Source of the DNA: Rhizobium sp. WYJ-E13
GTDB lineage: Bacteria; Pseudomonadota; Alphaproteobacteria; Rhizobiales; Rhizobiaceae
NCBI RefSeq assembly: GCF_018987265.1
Contig: NZ_CP076853.1
Location: forward strand, 1,240,001-1,304,000
Length of the DNA stretch: 64,000 bases
Reading direction: 5' to 3'
Of the stretch, positions 9,702 to 18,667 are shown piece by piece; position 1 is the stretch's first letter; each line of letters opens with the position of its first letter. The position numbers and the translations under genes were made by a program. The notes under the pieces were generated by a model. The model saw nothing but the letters and a program-made list of their open reading frames with translations, had not been told where the DNA came from and did not search any database.

Positions 9702-9729
9702 GGCCGCACAGCAACTTTGCTGCGCGGCC
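9702..9729. terminator. Bidirectional stem between convergent genes
   Basis: The arms GGCCGCACAGC (9702-9712) and GCTGCGCGGCC (9719-9729) pair over 10 of 11 positions around a 6-base loop. On the minus strand the odd pair becomes a G-U, giving a full stem. It lies between the stops of the 9417 gene and yjhX, as expected for a shared terminator. Confidence 0.5.
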
Positions 9730-9743
9730 AGGCTCTTGTCAGC

Positions 9744-10001
9744 CTATCTGTTATCGAGCTGCGATCTGACCAGTTGCAGCCCTCTGTTCGTGATCCGATA
9801 AGGCTGTCCGGACGAAGACTTGATCGCCTTCAGCCGTTTCAGCTTACGGAAAAGCTCCAGACCGAAGCCAGGATAGACCCAGCCGTCGCGGGTGAAGCAG
9901 TTCACCGTTTCGATCTTCTTATTGTCGTCGCGGGTAATTTCGATACGGCCGCCCTGGGCCATAAGGTGCAGGATGCGCTGTTCTGCGCGCGAGATGTCCA
10001 T
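9744..10001 (-). CDS. yjhX: YjhX family (UPF0386) toxin-like protein
   Basis: 85 residues starting MDISRAEQRILHLMAQGGRI with the conserved CFTRDGWVYPGFGLELFRKL block of the UPF0386 family. In E. coli YjhX is described as a toxin of the YjhX/YjhQ pair, where YjhQ is a GNAT acetyltransferase. A GNAT gene lies divergently 320 bases away here. Many alphaproteobacteria carry the family alone, so a toxin role in this strain is inference only. Confidence 0.85.
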   Translation of the reverse strand: MDISRAEQRILHLMAQGGRIEITRDDNKKIETVNCFTRDGWVYPGFGLELFRKLKRLKAIKSSSGQPYRITNRGLQLVRSQLDNR

Positions 10002-10321
10002 TGCTGTCGATCCGGAAACACGCCTTCATGAAGGCGCACGAAAACGATTTGGCGTTCGGGTTTGGCCGATACGCCGCGGCTTCGTTTTTCGGGTCCATGC
10101 GCGCGAGCCTGTGCTTGCGGGCAGGGACCTTTACCGGGTCTCAGACAGGTTAGACATAAAACACCTCTGGCGCGTCTTTTATCAGCAACTACAATCCGGT
10201 CAAGCCGGACGAGGGTTGCGGACAAAAGTCGATCGAAATGCTTTCCCCTTTTATCTCATTGGAGGCACTGGAAAATTGCCCGACTCAATGGTCTACTCTC
10301 TATTGTAGAGCGGAGGTGCCA
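10002..10321. other. Intergenic between yjhX and a divergent GNAT gene
   Basis: About 320 bases with no supported gene; frames across it lack homology or ribosome sites. It must hold the promoters of both divergent genes. I see no clear operator-like dyad. Confidence 0.45.
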
Positions 10322-10831
10322 TTGATCCACATTCGCAATGCCCGCGAAGGCGAAACGGAACTCTTGAGCGAGATCGGCTTACGAGCCTGGCAAAGAGCAA
10401 TGGCATTGATCGGCGAATCGGACGCCATGACGGATGGAGCCCGCAGCGCCTTCCGGACTTTTGTGGATAATAGCTGGCTGACCATCACTGTCGTCGAGCA
10501 GAACGGACAGGTTGCCGGTTGGGCGGCGCGCGAGGGGCTGGACGAGACGATTTCCGACTTCTGGATCGACCCGAGCTTCAACCGGCAGGGGCTGGGTACC
10601 GCTCTGCTGGAGCGTATCGAGGCCGATATCTTTGAGCGAGGCTTCGAGGAGGCGGCAATGCAGACCCACTCGGGAAATTCCGAGGCAATCGCCTTCTTTC
10701 AGAAGCACGGCTACTCGATCCACTGGCTCTCGGTCGCCTATAATCCGAAGCTTGATCGTGACGTACCGTCCGTCGGGCTCACCAAGCATCTCGGCCCGCA
10801 GGAGCCGGAAGGTTACGGCCCCGGTTTCTAA
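10322..10831 (+). CDS. GNAT family N-acetyltransferase
   Basis: Starts at a TTG (MIHIRNAREGETELLSEIGL) because GGAGG lies five bases before it; a longer frame from 10238 has no ribosome site. The acetyl-CoA loop is FNRQGLGTALLERIEAD (motif A, Q-x-x-G-x-G/A type) and NSEAIAFFQKHGYSI is motif B. About 169 residues. Substrate unknown. It is the first plus-strand gene after yjhX and lies 76 bases before gatB. Confidence 0.85.
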   Translation: MIHIRNAREGETELLSEIGLRAWQRAMALIGESDAMTDGARSAFRTFVDNSWLTITVVEQNGQVAGWAAREGLDETISDFWIDPSFNRQGLGTALLERIEADIFERGFEEAAMQTHSGNSEAIAFFQKHGYSIHWLSVAYNPKLDRDVPSVGLTKHLGPQEPEGYGPGF

Positions 10832-10907
10832 CCGCTGAAAGCCTTGCACCGGCAGGCCATTTCCTTTACCTCACCAGTTGAAAAGAACAGCCTTCGAAGA
10901 GCATCTC

Positions 10908-12410
10908 ATGACCATTGTCGACGTTCGCACGCCTGATCCGAAACGCTATATCCCCGGCGCCACCGGCGATTGGGAAGTCATCATCGGCATGGAAGTCCAT
11001 GCCCAGGTGCTCTCCAATTCCAAGCTTTTCTCCGGCGCCTCGACGGAATTCGGCAAGCCGCAGAATTCGAACGTGTCGCTCGTCGATGCCGCCATGCCCG
11101 GCATGCTGCCCGTCATCAACGAGGAATGCGTCAAGCAGGCCGTTCGCACCGGCCTCGGCCTGAAGGCTCTGATCAACAAGCGCTCGGTCTTCGACCGCAA
11201 GAACTATTTCTACCCGGACCTGCCGCAGGGCTACCAGATCTCCCAGTACAAGGACCCGATCGTCGGCGAGGGCAAGATCGTCATCTCGCTCGGCCCGGAT
11301 CGTCAAGGTCAGTTCGAGGATATCGAGATCGGTATCGAGCGCCTGCACCTGGAGCAGGATGCTGGCAAGTCGATGCACGACCAGCATCCGACCATGTCCT
11401 ATGTGGACCTCAACCGTTCCGGCGTGGCGCTGATGGAAATCGTCTCCAAGCCGGATATGCGCACCTCCGATGAGGCCAAGGCCTACATGACGAAGCTGCG
11501 CTCGATCGTGCGCTACCTCGGCACTTGCGACGGCAACATGGATGAAGGCTCCATGCGCGCCGACGTCAACGTCTCCGTGCGTCGTCCGGGCGAGCCTTTC
11601 GGCACGCGCTGCGAAATCAAGAACGTCAACTCCATCCGCTTCATCGGCCAGGCGATCGAATTCGAAGCCCGCCGGCAGATCGGTATTCTCGAGGATGGCG
11701 GCACGATCGATCAGGAAACCCGCCTGTTCGACGCGAACAAGGGTGAGACGCGGTCCATGCGCACTAAGGAAGATGCGCATGACTATCGCTATTTCCCCGA
11801 TCCGGACCTGCTGCCGCTTCAATTCGACGACGCCTTCATCAGCGATCTGGCCCAGCATCTGCCGGAACTGCCCGACGACAAGAAGGAGCGTTTCGTTCGC
11901 GAGCTCGGTCTCTCGATCTACGACGCTTCCGTGCTCGTCTCGGAAAAGGCGATTGCCGACTATTTCGAAGCCGTTGCCGAGGGCCGCGACGGCAAGACGG
12001 CCGCCAACTGGGTCATCAACGATTTGCTCGGCGCACTGAACCGTACCGGCAAGAGCATAGAGGAAACCTCGGTTTCTCCGGCTCAGCTCGGTGCCATCAT
12101 CGACCTCATCAAGGCTGAGACCATCTCCGGCAAGATCGCCAAGGACGTCTTCGAAATCATCCTCAACGAGGGTGGCGATCCCAACGAGATCGTTGAAAGC
12201 CGCGGCCTGAAGCAGGTGACGGATACAGGCGCGATCGAAAAGGCCGTCGATGAAATCATCGCCGCCAACCCGGATCAGGTTGCCAAGGTCAAGGCAAAGC
12301 CGACGCTTGCAGGCTGGTTCGTCGGTCAGGTGATGAAGGCGACCGGCGGCAAGGCCAACCCGCAGGCCGTGCAGGCTCTCGTCAAGGCAAAGCTCGGCAT
12401 CGAGGAATAA
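10908..12410 (+). CDS. gatB: Asp-tRNA(Asn)/Glu-tRNA(Gln) amidotransferase subunit B
   Basis: The kinase/tRNA-binding subunit of GatCAB that activates the mischarged aminoacyl end. [18 protein letters not shown] is the GatB signature, [13 protein letters not shown] and the cysteine-free catalytic cradle follow, and the C-terminal YqeY-like tail ([20 protein letters not shown]) contacts tRNA. About 500 residues from the ATG at 10908; an upstream ATG at 10878 adds ten unlikely residues. Confidence 0.96.
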   Translation: MTIVDVRTPDPKRYIPGATGDWEVIIGMEVHAQVLSNSKLFSGASTEFGKPQNSNVSLVDAAMPGMLPVINEECVKQAVRTGLGLKALINKRSVFDRKNYFYPDLPQGYQISQYKDPIVGEGKIVISLGPDRQGQFEDIEIGIERLHLEQDAGKSMHDQHPTMSYVDLNRSGVALMEIVSKPDMRTSDEAKAYMTKLRSIVRYLGTCDGNMDEGSMRADVNVSVRRPGEPFGTRCEIKNVNSIRFIGQAIEFEARRQIGILEDGGTIDQETRLFDANKGETRSMRTKEDAHDYRYFPDPDLLPLQFDDAFISDLAQHLPELPDDKKERFVRELGLSIYDASVLVSEKAIADYFEAVAEGRDGKTAANWVINDLLGALNRTGKSIEETSVSPAQLGAIIDLIKAETISGKIAKDVFEIILNEGGDPNEIVESRGLKQVTDTGAIEKAVDEIIAANPDQVAKVKAKPTLAGWFVGQVMKATGGKANPQAVQALVKAKLGIEE

Positions 12411-12424
12411 GCCAACGGCATCCG

Positions 12425-12449
12425 CCGAAACGTGCGAAGCGGTTTTCGG
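12425..12449. repeat. Partial copy of the rhizobial palindromic repeat
   Basis: CCGAAA and TTTCGG flank CGTGCGAAGCGG, matching the centre of the 6509-6554 element but without its outer arms. It lies between gatB and the next GNAT gene and may serve as a weak stem. Confidence 0.4.
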
Positions 12450-12475
12450 TAGGCCGATACCGCAAGGAGAAAGTT

Positions 12476-12982
12476 TTGGTTTATTTCGTCCGAACGGCCA
12501 GCGAACGTGATCTGGAAAAGGTCCGCACTCTGCTCGACGAGAGCTTCCATGCGGCCTACGATGCGAGCCACGGCGTCGCAAAGGTCAACGAACTCGTTGC
12601 CCATCTCTTTTCGCCGACTGCGCTGAAGGCGCGCCTGGCGAAGAAAAATGCCGAATTCCTGGTCGCCGATGACGGCCGGGATATCGGTGGAGTCGGTTAT
12701 GCGGCGATGTCATCCGAGATGACAAAGACCGTCATGCTGCATCTTCTCTACGTGAAACCGGATCTGCAACGCCAGGGCATCGGCCGCGATATATTCGCCG
12801 AACTCGAAACCTGCTTCCCGGATGCAGAAATCATGCGGCTGGAAGTCGAGGTGCAGAACCACGAGGCTGCCCATTTCTATGAGCGGCTTGGTTTCGTCGA
12901 GGCCGGCCGTAACGAGAACAGCGGTCCCGACCAGTCCGGCATTCCAACGCTGGTCTTCGAAAAGGCGCTCGAGCTCCACTGA
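12476..12982 (+). CDS. GNAT family N-acetyltransferase
   Basis: A TTG start with AAGGAG nine bases before it gives MVYFVRTASERDLEKVRTLL. LHLLYVKPDLQRQGIGRDIF is the acetyl-CoA-binding motif A and NHEAAHFYERLGFVEAGRNE motif B. 168 residues. It is separated by one base from the next GNAT gene, so the two probably form a short operon. Substrate unknown; relatives act on small amines or on the alpha-amino group of proteins. Confidence 0.88.
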   Translation: MVYFVRTASERDLEKVRTLLDESFHAAYDASHGVAKVNELVAHLFSPTALKARLAKKNAEFLVADDGRDIGGVGYAAMSSEMTKTVMLHLLYVKPDLQRQGIGRDIFAELETCFPDAEIMRLEVEVQNHEAAHFYERLGFVEAGRNENSGPDQSGIPTLVFEKALELH

Positions 12983-12983
12983 T

Positions 12984-13451
12984 ATGCAATCTGGCGACAT
13001 CATCATTCGTGAAGCGCGTAAAAGTGATCTGCCGGCCTTGATTGCGATGTTTGCCGCCGATCCTCTCGGCGGTCATGGTGATACGACCGATCCCGAGGCC
13101 TATCCGGATTATGCCGGCGCTTTCGCGACGATCACGGCGTCTTCCAACCAGACGCTTCACGTTGCAGAGCGGGACGGTGACGTCGTCGGCACCTTCCAGA
13201 CGGTGATCACCACCTCACTCAATGGACGCGGCTCGTCCGCCATGATCATCGAGGCGGTGCACACGCGTGCCGATCTGCGCGGGCAGGGCATCGGTGCTCG
13301 GATGATCGAATTCGCCATTGCCGAGGCGAAAAGTCGCGGCGTGCGGCGCGTCCAGCTGACATCGAATGCAGTGCGCAAGGATGCCCATCGTTTCTATGAA
13401 AGGCTGGGTTTCAAGCCCTCGCATATCGGTTTCAAGATGGCTCTGAAATGA
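12984..13451 (+). CDS. GNAT family N-acetyltransferase
   Basis: Begins MQSGDIIIREARKSDLPALI directly after the stop of the preceding GNAT gene. IEAVHTRADLRGQGIGARMI holds motif A, and NAVRKDAHRFYERLGFKPSH motif B. About 155 residues. It shares little sequence with its neighbour beyond the fold, so it is not a recent tandem copy. Substrate unknown. Confidence 0.88.
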   Translation: MQSGDIIIREARKSDLPALIAMFAADPLGGHGDTTDPEAYPDYAGAFATITASSNQTLHVAERDGDVVGTFQTVITTSLNGRGSSAMIIEAVHTRADLRGQGIGARMIEFAIAEAKSRGVRRVQLTSNAVRKDAHRFYERLGFKPSHIGFKMALK

Positions 13452-13553
13452 CCGTCGTTTCGGCGGGAATCACTGGACAATTCGGCTTGGCGGCGGCATA
13501 AGCGAAAAAGCCTATCTGCTTTCGTCCGCGTCCTGCGGCCACGAGGAAAAGAC

Positions 13554-13949
13554 ATGATCAAGTTCCTGCTGCACACCTTCACCTGGTGGAACAACTATAC
13601 GTTCGGCACGCTATTTGCCCTTCGCGGCTTCAAGCGCGTTGGTGAGGACGAGTTGGGCAATGTCTATTACGAGGGCGGGCTTTCCTCATACGGCCTGCCG
13701 AAGCGCTGGGTGATCTACAAGGGTTACGCCGAAGCTTCCGCCATTCCTCCAGGCTGGCATGGCTGGATGCATCACCGCACCGACGTTCCCCCGTCCAAGG
13801 AAAACTACGTTGCCAAGGAATGGCAGAAGCCGCACCGCGCCAATCCCACGGGCTCGCCGCAGGCCTATCGCCCGCCGGGCTCGCTCTCGGTTGCCGGCGA
13901 ACGTCCGCGCGTGACCGGCGACTACGACGCATGGACGCCGGGCAACTGA
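13554..13949 (+). CDS. NADH:ubiquinone oxidoreductase NDUFA12-like (B17.2) subunit
   Basis: Supernumerary subunit of alphaproteobacterial respiratory complex I. It has the family opening WNNYTFGTLFALRGFKRVG, then DELGNVYYEG and the HGWMHHRTDVPP block that packs on the peripheral arm. 131 residues, normal length. The Pro-rich C-terminus is likely extended. It belongs with the NDUFS4-like gene at 55532, another accessory subunit. Confidence 0.92.
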   Translation: MIKFLLHTFTWWNNYTFGTLFALRGFKRVGEDELGNVYYEGGLSSYGLPKRWVIYKGYAEASAIPPGWHGWMHHRTDVPPSKENYVAKEWQKPHRANPTGSPQAYRPPGSLSVAGERPRVTGDYDAWTPGN

Positions 13950-14065
13950 GCGTCAAGCATCTGAGGACGGGTTCTGCCCCGCGCTTTGGCCACAATTGAC
14001 CTTTACCCGCAGGTTGGCCGCAATCGCGCGGCCATGAACCTGATATGTGCTGGAGACGGGTAGAT

Positions 14066-14506
14066 ATGGAGCTTTCCCTGCGAAACATGGTCCTGCCGGC
14101 TGCGGGAGCTGTATCGCTGTTGGCGCTTTCCGCTGCGCTTCTTTCCACTCCCGCGCAGGCTGCCCGTATCGATAATCCGGTCGCCGTCTTCTCCGGCCTC
14201 GACAAGATCACCGGCCGCATCACCACGTTCGACGTTTATGTCAACGAAACGGTCCAGTTCGGCGCTCTGCAGGTCACGCCGAAGGCGTGCTATTCGCGCG
14301 ACCAGTCGGAAGCCCAGAAGATCGACGGTTTCGTCGAAGTCGACGAGATCACGCTGGACCGCAAGATCCGCCGTATCTTCACCGGCTGGATGTTTGCCGA
14401 CAGCCCCGGCCTCAACGCCGTCGAGCATCCGATCTATGACGTCTGGCTGAAGGACTGCAAGCAGAACTCCGACGTCCCGCCGCCGGATAGCGCCGGCGCG
14501 AAGTAA
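14066..14506 (+). CDS. DUF2155 secreted protein
   Basis: The start at 14066 gives MELSLRNMVLPAAGAVSLLA, a signal peptide ending at AQAAR. The mature part has the DUF2155 core LDKITGRITTFDVYVNETVQ and FTGWMFADSPGLNAVEHPIY, with two cysteines likely paired. It probably acts in the periplasm; no role is established. An earlier ATG at 14045 lacks a signal-like context. The gene sits in the usual rhizobial order after the complex I subunit. Confidence 0.85.
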   Translation: MELSLRNMVLPAAGAVSLLALSAALLSTPAQAARIDNPVAVFSGLDKITGRITTFDVYVNETVQFGALQVTPKACYSRDQSEAQKIDGFVEVDEITLDRKIRRIFTGWMFADSPGLNAVEHPIYDVWLKDCKQNSDVPPPDSAGAK

Positions 14507-14534
14507 ACGTCTTCTCTGGCAAAAAGAGAGTTCC

Positions 14535-15152
14535 CTAGAACTCCAGATGTGGCGATTCCATTGCTGCGGCGAGCAACAGCGCATAATCCGCCTTCGGTAC
14601 GTCGATCGCCCCGAATGTCTTTAGATGTTCCGTCGTGAATTGTGTATCGAGAAGCGTGAAGTGCTTCTGCTTCAAACGTTCCACCAGATGCACGAGACAG
14701 ATTTTCGAAGCGTCGGCCCGCCGAGAGAACATGCTTTCCCCGAAGAAGGCCGATCCGAGCGACACGCCGTAGAGCCCGCCGACGAGTTCATCGCCATCCC
14801 AGGCTTCGACGGAATGCGCGTGACCCATGCGGTGCAGGGCGGAATAGAGAGTCTTGATGGTTTCGTTGATCCAGGTGCTCGGGCGATCGGATGTCTCGCT
14901 GGCACAGGCAGTAATCACGGCATCGAAGTCACTGTTGAAGCGAATGTCGAAGGGCTTCTGGCGGATTGTCTTTCGAAGGCTTTTGGAGATGTGGAAACGA
15001 TTGTCCAGCGGCAGGACGCCGCGGATATCCGGCTCGACCCAGAAGATTTCGGGATCGTCGGCTGATTCGGCCATGGGAAACAGGCCGATAGAATAGGCAC
15101 GCAGGAGAATCTCCGGGGTAATACCTGGTGACTTCCTGCGCGCTCCTGCCAT
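14535..15152 (-). CDS. aat: Leucyl/phenylalanyl-tRNA-protein transferase
   Basis: Transfers Leu or Phe from tRNA to the N-terminus of proteins beginning with Arg or Lys, marking them for ClpAP (the N-end rule). [20 protein letters not shown] and [14 protein letters not shown] are the family opening, [20 protein letters not shown] the core, and [20 protein letters not shown] the C-terminal block. 205 residues from the ATG at 15152, seven bases after the accC stop. It is last in the aroQ-accB-accC run. Confidence 0.94.
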   Translation of the reverse strand: MAGARRKSPGITPEILLRAYSIGLFPMAESADDPEIFWVEPDIRGVLPLDNRFHISKSLRKTIRQKPFDIRFNSDFDAVITACASETSDRPSTWINETIKTLYSALHRMGHAHSVEAWDGDELVGGLYGVSLGSAFFGESMFSRRADASKICLVHLVERLKQKHFTLLDTQFTTEHLKTFGAIDVPKADYALLLAAAMESPHLEF

Positions 15153-15159
15153 TCTTGTC

Positions 15160-16512
15160 CTATGCTGCCGGCTTGCTGTTGGCGAGATACTTTTCCAGCC
15201 AATGAATATCGTAGTCGCCGTTGGCGATATCCTGGTTGGAAACGAGATCCTGGAACAGTGGCAGCGTCGTCTTGATTCCGTCAACGACAAATTCATCGAG
15301 CGCGCGACGCAGGCGCATCATGCATTCGACGCGTGTCCGACCGTGCACGATCAGCTTGCCGATGAGGCTGTCGTAATAGGGCGGGATCTTGTAGCCCTGA
15401 TAGGCACCGGAATCGATGCGCACGCCAAGTCCACCCGGTGCATGGAAATGCGTGATCGTGCCGGGCGAGGGCACGAAAGTGCGTGCGTCTTCGGCATTGA
15501 TGCGGCATTCGATGGCGTGGCCGTGGAAGTGCACTTCGTCCTGCGTGACCGAGAGACCGCCGCCGGAGGCAACGCGGATCTGCTCATGCACGAGGTCGAT
15601 GCCGGTAATGGCTTCGGTGACCGGATGCTCCACCTGCAGGCGGGTGTTCATTTCGATGAAATAGAACTCGCCATTTTCATAGAGGAACTCGATCGTGCCG
15701 GCGCCGCGGTATTTCAGCTTCTTCATGGCGTCGGCGCAGATCTGGCCGATCTTCTTGCGCTGCTCGACATTGAGGGCAGGCGAGTTTGCCTCTTCCCAGA
15801 CCTTCTGGTGACGGCGCTGCAGCGAGCAGTCGCGTTCGCCGAGATGGATGGCATTGCCTTCGCCGTCGCCGAACACCTGGATTTCGATGTGGCGTGGCTT
15901 TTCGAGGTATTTTTCCATGTAGACGGCGTCATTGCCGAAAGCGGCGGACGCTTCGGTGCGGGCCGTCGACCAGGCTTCAATCAGGTCGGCTTCGGTCTTG
16001 GCGACCTTCATGCCGCGTCCGCCGCCGCCGGCCGTTGCCTTGATCAGCACCGGATAGCCTATATAGGCTGCCGTCCTCAGCGCATCCTCTTCGGTCTTCA
16101 CTTCGCCATCGGAGCCGGGAACGACGGGGATGCCGAGTTCCTGCGCCGTCGTCTTGGCGGTGATCTTGTCGCCCATGATGCGGATGTGTTCCGCCGTCGG
16201 GCCGATGAAGGTAATGCCGTGGGCTTCGAGAATATCGGCGAACTTGGCATTTTCCGACAGGAAGCCGTAACCCGGATGTACGGCATCAGCGCCGGTGATT
16301 TCGCAGGCTGCGACGATCTGGTGGATGTTGAGATAGCTTTCGCGCGAAGGCGGCGGCCCGATGCACACACTTTCGTCGGCAAGGCGCACATGCATGGCGT
16401 CGGCATCAGCCGTCGAATGCACGGCAACGCTCGCAATTCCGAGTTCCTTGCAGGCGCGCAGCACGCGAAGGGCGATCTCGCCGCGGTTGGCTATGAGGAT
16501 CTTCGAGATCAT
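15160..16512 (-). CDS. accC: Acetyl-CoA carboxylase, biotin carboxylase subunit
   Basis: Carboxylates the biotin of AccB with ATP and bicarbonate, the first step of fatty acid synthesis. It shows the N-terminal [20 protein letters not shown], the ATP-grasp glycine loop [20 protein letters not shown], and the catalytic block [14 protein letters not shown]. About 450 residues, standard. ATG at 16512 is chosen over a TTG two codons upstream. It follows accB after ten bases. Confidence 0.97.
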   Translation of the reverse strand: MISKILIANRGEIALRVLRACKELGIASVAVHSTADADAMHVRLADESVCIGPPPSRESYLNIHQIVAACEITGADAVHPGYGFLSENAKFADILEAHGITFIGPTAEHIRIMGDKITAKTTAQELGIPVVPGSDGEVKTEEDALRTAAYIGYPVLIKATAGGGGRGMKVAKTEADLIEAWSTARTEASAAFGNDAVYMEKYLEKPRHIEIQVFGDGEGNAIHLGERDCSLQRRHQKVWEEANSPALNVEQRKKIGQICADAMKKLKYRGAGTIEFLYENGEFYFIEMNTRLQVEHPVTEAITGIDLVHEQIRVASGGGLSVTQDEVHFHGHAIECRINAEDARTFVPSPGTITHFHAPGGLGVRIDSGAYQGYKIPPYYDSLIGKLIVHGRTRVECMMRLRRALDEFVVDGIKTTLPLFQDLVSNQDIANGDYDIHWLEKYLANSKPAA

Positions 16513-16522
16513 TGGCAAAGCC

Positions 16523-16999
16523 TTATTCGATGACGACGAGCGCCTGGCCGTATTCGACGGGCGAGCCGTCTTCGACGAGGATTTCCGTAACCTTGCCCGA
16601 CTTCGGCGAGGGGATCTGGTTCATCGTCTTCATCGCTTCGATGATGAGGAGCGTCTGGCCTTCCTTGACCGTAGCGCCGAGTTCGATAAACGCGCGCGCG
16701 CCCGGGGCCGGGGCCATATAGGCGGTGCCGACCATCGGCGCGTTCACCGTGTTCGCCGGGTTGCGGCCTGCCGCTGCGGGAGCAGCGGCAGCAGCTACCG
16801 GGGCTGCTGCAGCTGCAGCCGGTGCTGCATAGGCGGGGGCCGCAATCGGCGCCTGGATGTACTGGGTCGTGCCTGCGCGGGAAACGCGGATACGCAGATC
16901 TTCCTGTTCGACTTCGATCTCGGTCAGATCCGTGTCCTTGAGGATATTGGCGAGATCGCGGATCAGTGCCTGATCGATACCGGATTTCTTTTCAGCCAT
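16523..16999 (-). CDS. accB: Biotin carboxyl carrier protein of acetyl-CoA carboxylase
   Basis: The C-terminal biotinyl domain has EAMKTMN with the biotinylated lysine. An Ala/Pro-rich linker of about 40 residues (positions 55-95) joins it to an N-terminal helical region. 158 residues, normal. It precedes accC and follows aroQ on the minus strand; the three are probably cotranscribed. Confidence 0.97.
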   Translation of the reverse strand: MAEKKSGIDQALIRDLANILKDTDLTEIEVEQEDLRIRVSRAGTTQYIQAPIAAPAYAAPAAAAAAPVAAAAAPAAAGRNPANTVNAPMVGTAYMAPAPGARAFIELGATVKEGQTLLIIEAMKTMNQIPSPKSGKVTEILVEDGSPVEYGQALVVIE

Positions 17000-17020
17000 G
17001 AGTGTTGCCCTGTCTTCTTC

Positions 17021-17458
17021 TTATGCCGTGATGTTCTTCAGCGCGTGGAGCGCCAGGATGTAGCTGTGAGGCCCGAAGCCGCAGATCACGCCTTTGCATG
17101 CCGGCGCGATCATCGACTTGTGACGGAATTCTTCCCGTGCATGCACATTGGATATGTGGAGTTCGATGACGGGAATGGAAATAGCACGGATCGCATCATG
17201 CAGCGCGACGGATGTGTGCGTATAGGCGCCTGCATTGATGGCAACGCCGACAGCCTTTTCATCCGCTTCGTGGAGCCAGTCCACCAGCGTGCCTTCGTGA
17301 TTGCTTTGGCGGAAATCGATGTCGAATCCGAGCTCGCGGCCCGCAGCCTTGCAGTCCGCCTCTATGTCCTTGAGCGTCTTGCCGCCATAAATGCCAGGTT
17401 CTCGCTTGCCCAGCATATTCAGGTTGGGGCCGTTCAGGACGAAAATCGTTTGCGTCAT
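17021..17458 (-). CDS. aroQ: Type II 3-dehydroquinate dehydratase
   Basis: Third step of the shikimate pathway. FVLNGPNLNMLGKREPGIYG carries the catalytic tyrosine and arginine, RQSNHEGTLVDWLHEA and INAGAYTHTSVALHDA the flexible loop and substrate site, and IELHISNVHAREEFRHKS the catalytic histidine. 145 residues from ATG 17458; the frame could run seven codons further. It lies first in the aroQ-accB-accC group. Confidence 0.95.
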   Translation of the reverse strand: MTQTIFVLNGPNLNMLGKREPGIYGGKTLKDIEADCKAAGRELGFDIDFRQSNHEGTLVDWLHEADEKAVGVAINAGAYTHTSVALHDAIRAISIPVIELHISNVHAREEFRHKSMIAPACKGVICGFGPHSYILALHALKNITA

Positions 17459-17702
17459 CGAATGTTCCGTTTGGCGCACCGGCTCTTGATCCTCTCTGGA
17501 TCAGGCGACCGTTACGCGGTTCATTGTATTCATCGCGTCCTGTGTCAGCCTTTCGGCGGCAAAGGCACGGGAATGCGCGAGCGCCACCTATAGACTCCGC
17601 GCGGGCTTATTGAAAGCCCTTACAGAATCGGCAGAGGAGGTCGCGCCATGTTTGTCCACATGGCTGAAACGCTTCGATTTAGGCGATTTGATGGGCGCGG
17701 GT

Positions 17703-18461
17703 TCAGCAGCTTGTCTTGCCGCAGGCCCGCATGTTCTTCACCTTGGCTTCGAGGTCGTCGATGCCGACGGCACCGGGCACCATTTCGTTGCCGATCACAT
17801 AGGACGGTGTACCGCTGATACCGAGATTGGCTGCAAGCTGATAAGTCGCCTGCACGATGCCATCGTTCGGGCTCTTTTTCATCTCCGCGCGGATCTTGTC
17901 TTCGCTGACGCCGAGAGAAGAGGCGACCTGGATTGCGGTGTCCTCGGAGGCACGGCCATCGCTGCCGAGCAACGCGACGTGGAAATCGCCGTATTTTTCC
18001 GGCGCAAGGCGGCGGAAGGCATCCGCCACGCGGTGCGCCGCGACCGAATCCGGCCCGAGGATCGGGAATTCCTTCAGCACGAAGCGGACATTCTTGTCCT
18101 TCTTCAACAAGGCCTGCATGTCGGGCAGGGCGTGACGGCAATAGGTGCAATTATAATCGAAGAACTCGACGACGGTGACATCGCCTTTGGGGTTGCCGAG
18201 CGTCACGTCGTTCTTGGAATCGAAGATGCCGTCGGTGTTGTTCTCGATCGCCATCGTGGCCTTCACCTGCTGGGCCATCTGCTGCTTTTTCTGCAGCGCG
18301 TCCTGCACCTCGAGCATGATCTCCGGATTTTCGATCAGGTACTGCTTGATGAATTCACCGAGCTCCTTCTTCTGCTGATCGTCGAATGCAAACGCCTGAG
18401 CCGGAAGGGCGATGGAGGCTGCAAGCGCCAGCGCGGTGAGCGTTTTGGAGAAGAAGGCCAT
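17703..18461 (-). CDS. DsbA-family thiol-disulfide oxidoreductase
   Basis: A secreted thioredoxin-fold protein. The start at 18461 gives a signal peptide MAFFSKTLTALALAASIALP cut after AFA. The region VVEFFDYNCTYCRHALPDMQ contains the CTYC active site, followed by a helical insert and the cis-Pro loop GISGTPSYVIGNE. About 252 residues. In the periplasm it probably oxidises or isomerises disulfides (Com1/BdbD-like). A helical N-terminal region (residues 25-70) may mediate dimerisation. Confidence 0.88.
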   Translation of the reverse strand: MAFFSKTLTALALAASIALPAQAFAFDDQQKKELGEFIKQYLIENPEIMLEVQDALQKKQQMAQQVKATMAIENNTDGIFDSKNDVTLGNPKGDVTVVEFFDYNCTYCRHALPDMQALLKKDKNVRFVLKEFPILGPDSVAAHRVADAFRRLAPEKYGDFHVALLGSDGRASEDTAIQVASSLGVSEDKIRAEMKKSPNDGIVQATYQLAANLGISGTPSYVIGNEMVPGAVGIDDLEAKVKNMRACGKTSC

Positions 18462-18667
18462 GGTATCCTCGTCGTCGGCTGATGGTTTTCGAAGCGGAAA
18501 ATACCATTGCCGGGTTAATGGGCTTGGATGCGTCCGCATCAAATTACGGCGCGTCGGGCCGCCATCAAACAGGAATTTTCCTCCGATCCAAGCCCTCGCG
18601 GGATTGTGATGAGCCGATTATTGCGGCAATTGTCTGGCCTCTATCTGAAGCCAGGCAGGAAGTGATC

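Noticed and set aside
10866..12581. 571-codon minus-strand frame opposite gatB
   Set aside because: It is the antisense shadow of gatB, which has clear family motifs; the shadow has none.
15202..16533. 443-codon plus-strand frame opposite accC
   Set aside because: Antisense shadow of accC with no ribosome site or motif.
16740..16860. GC-rich repeats in accB
   Set aside because: They encode the normal Ala/Pro-rich linker of the biotin carrier and need no other explanation.
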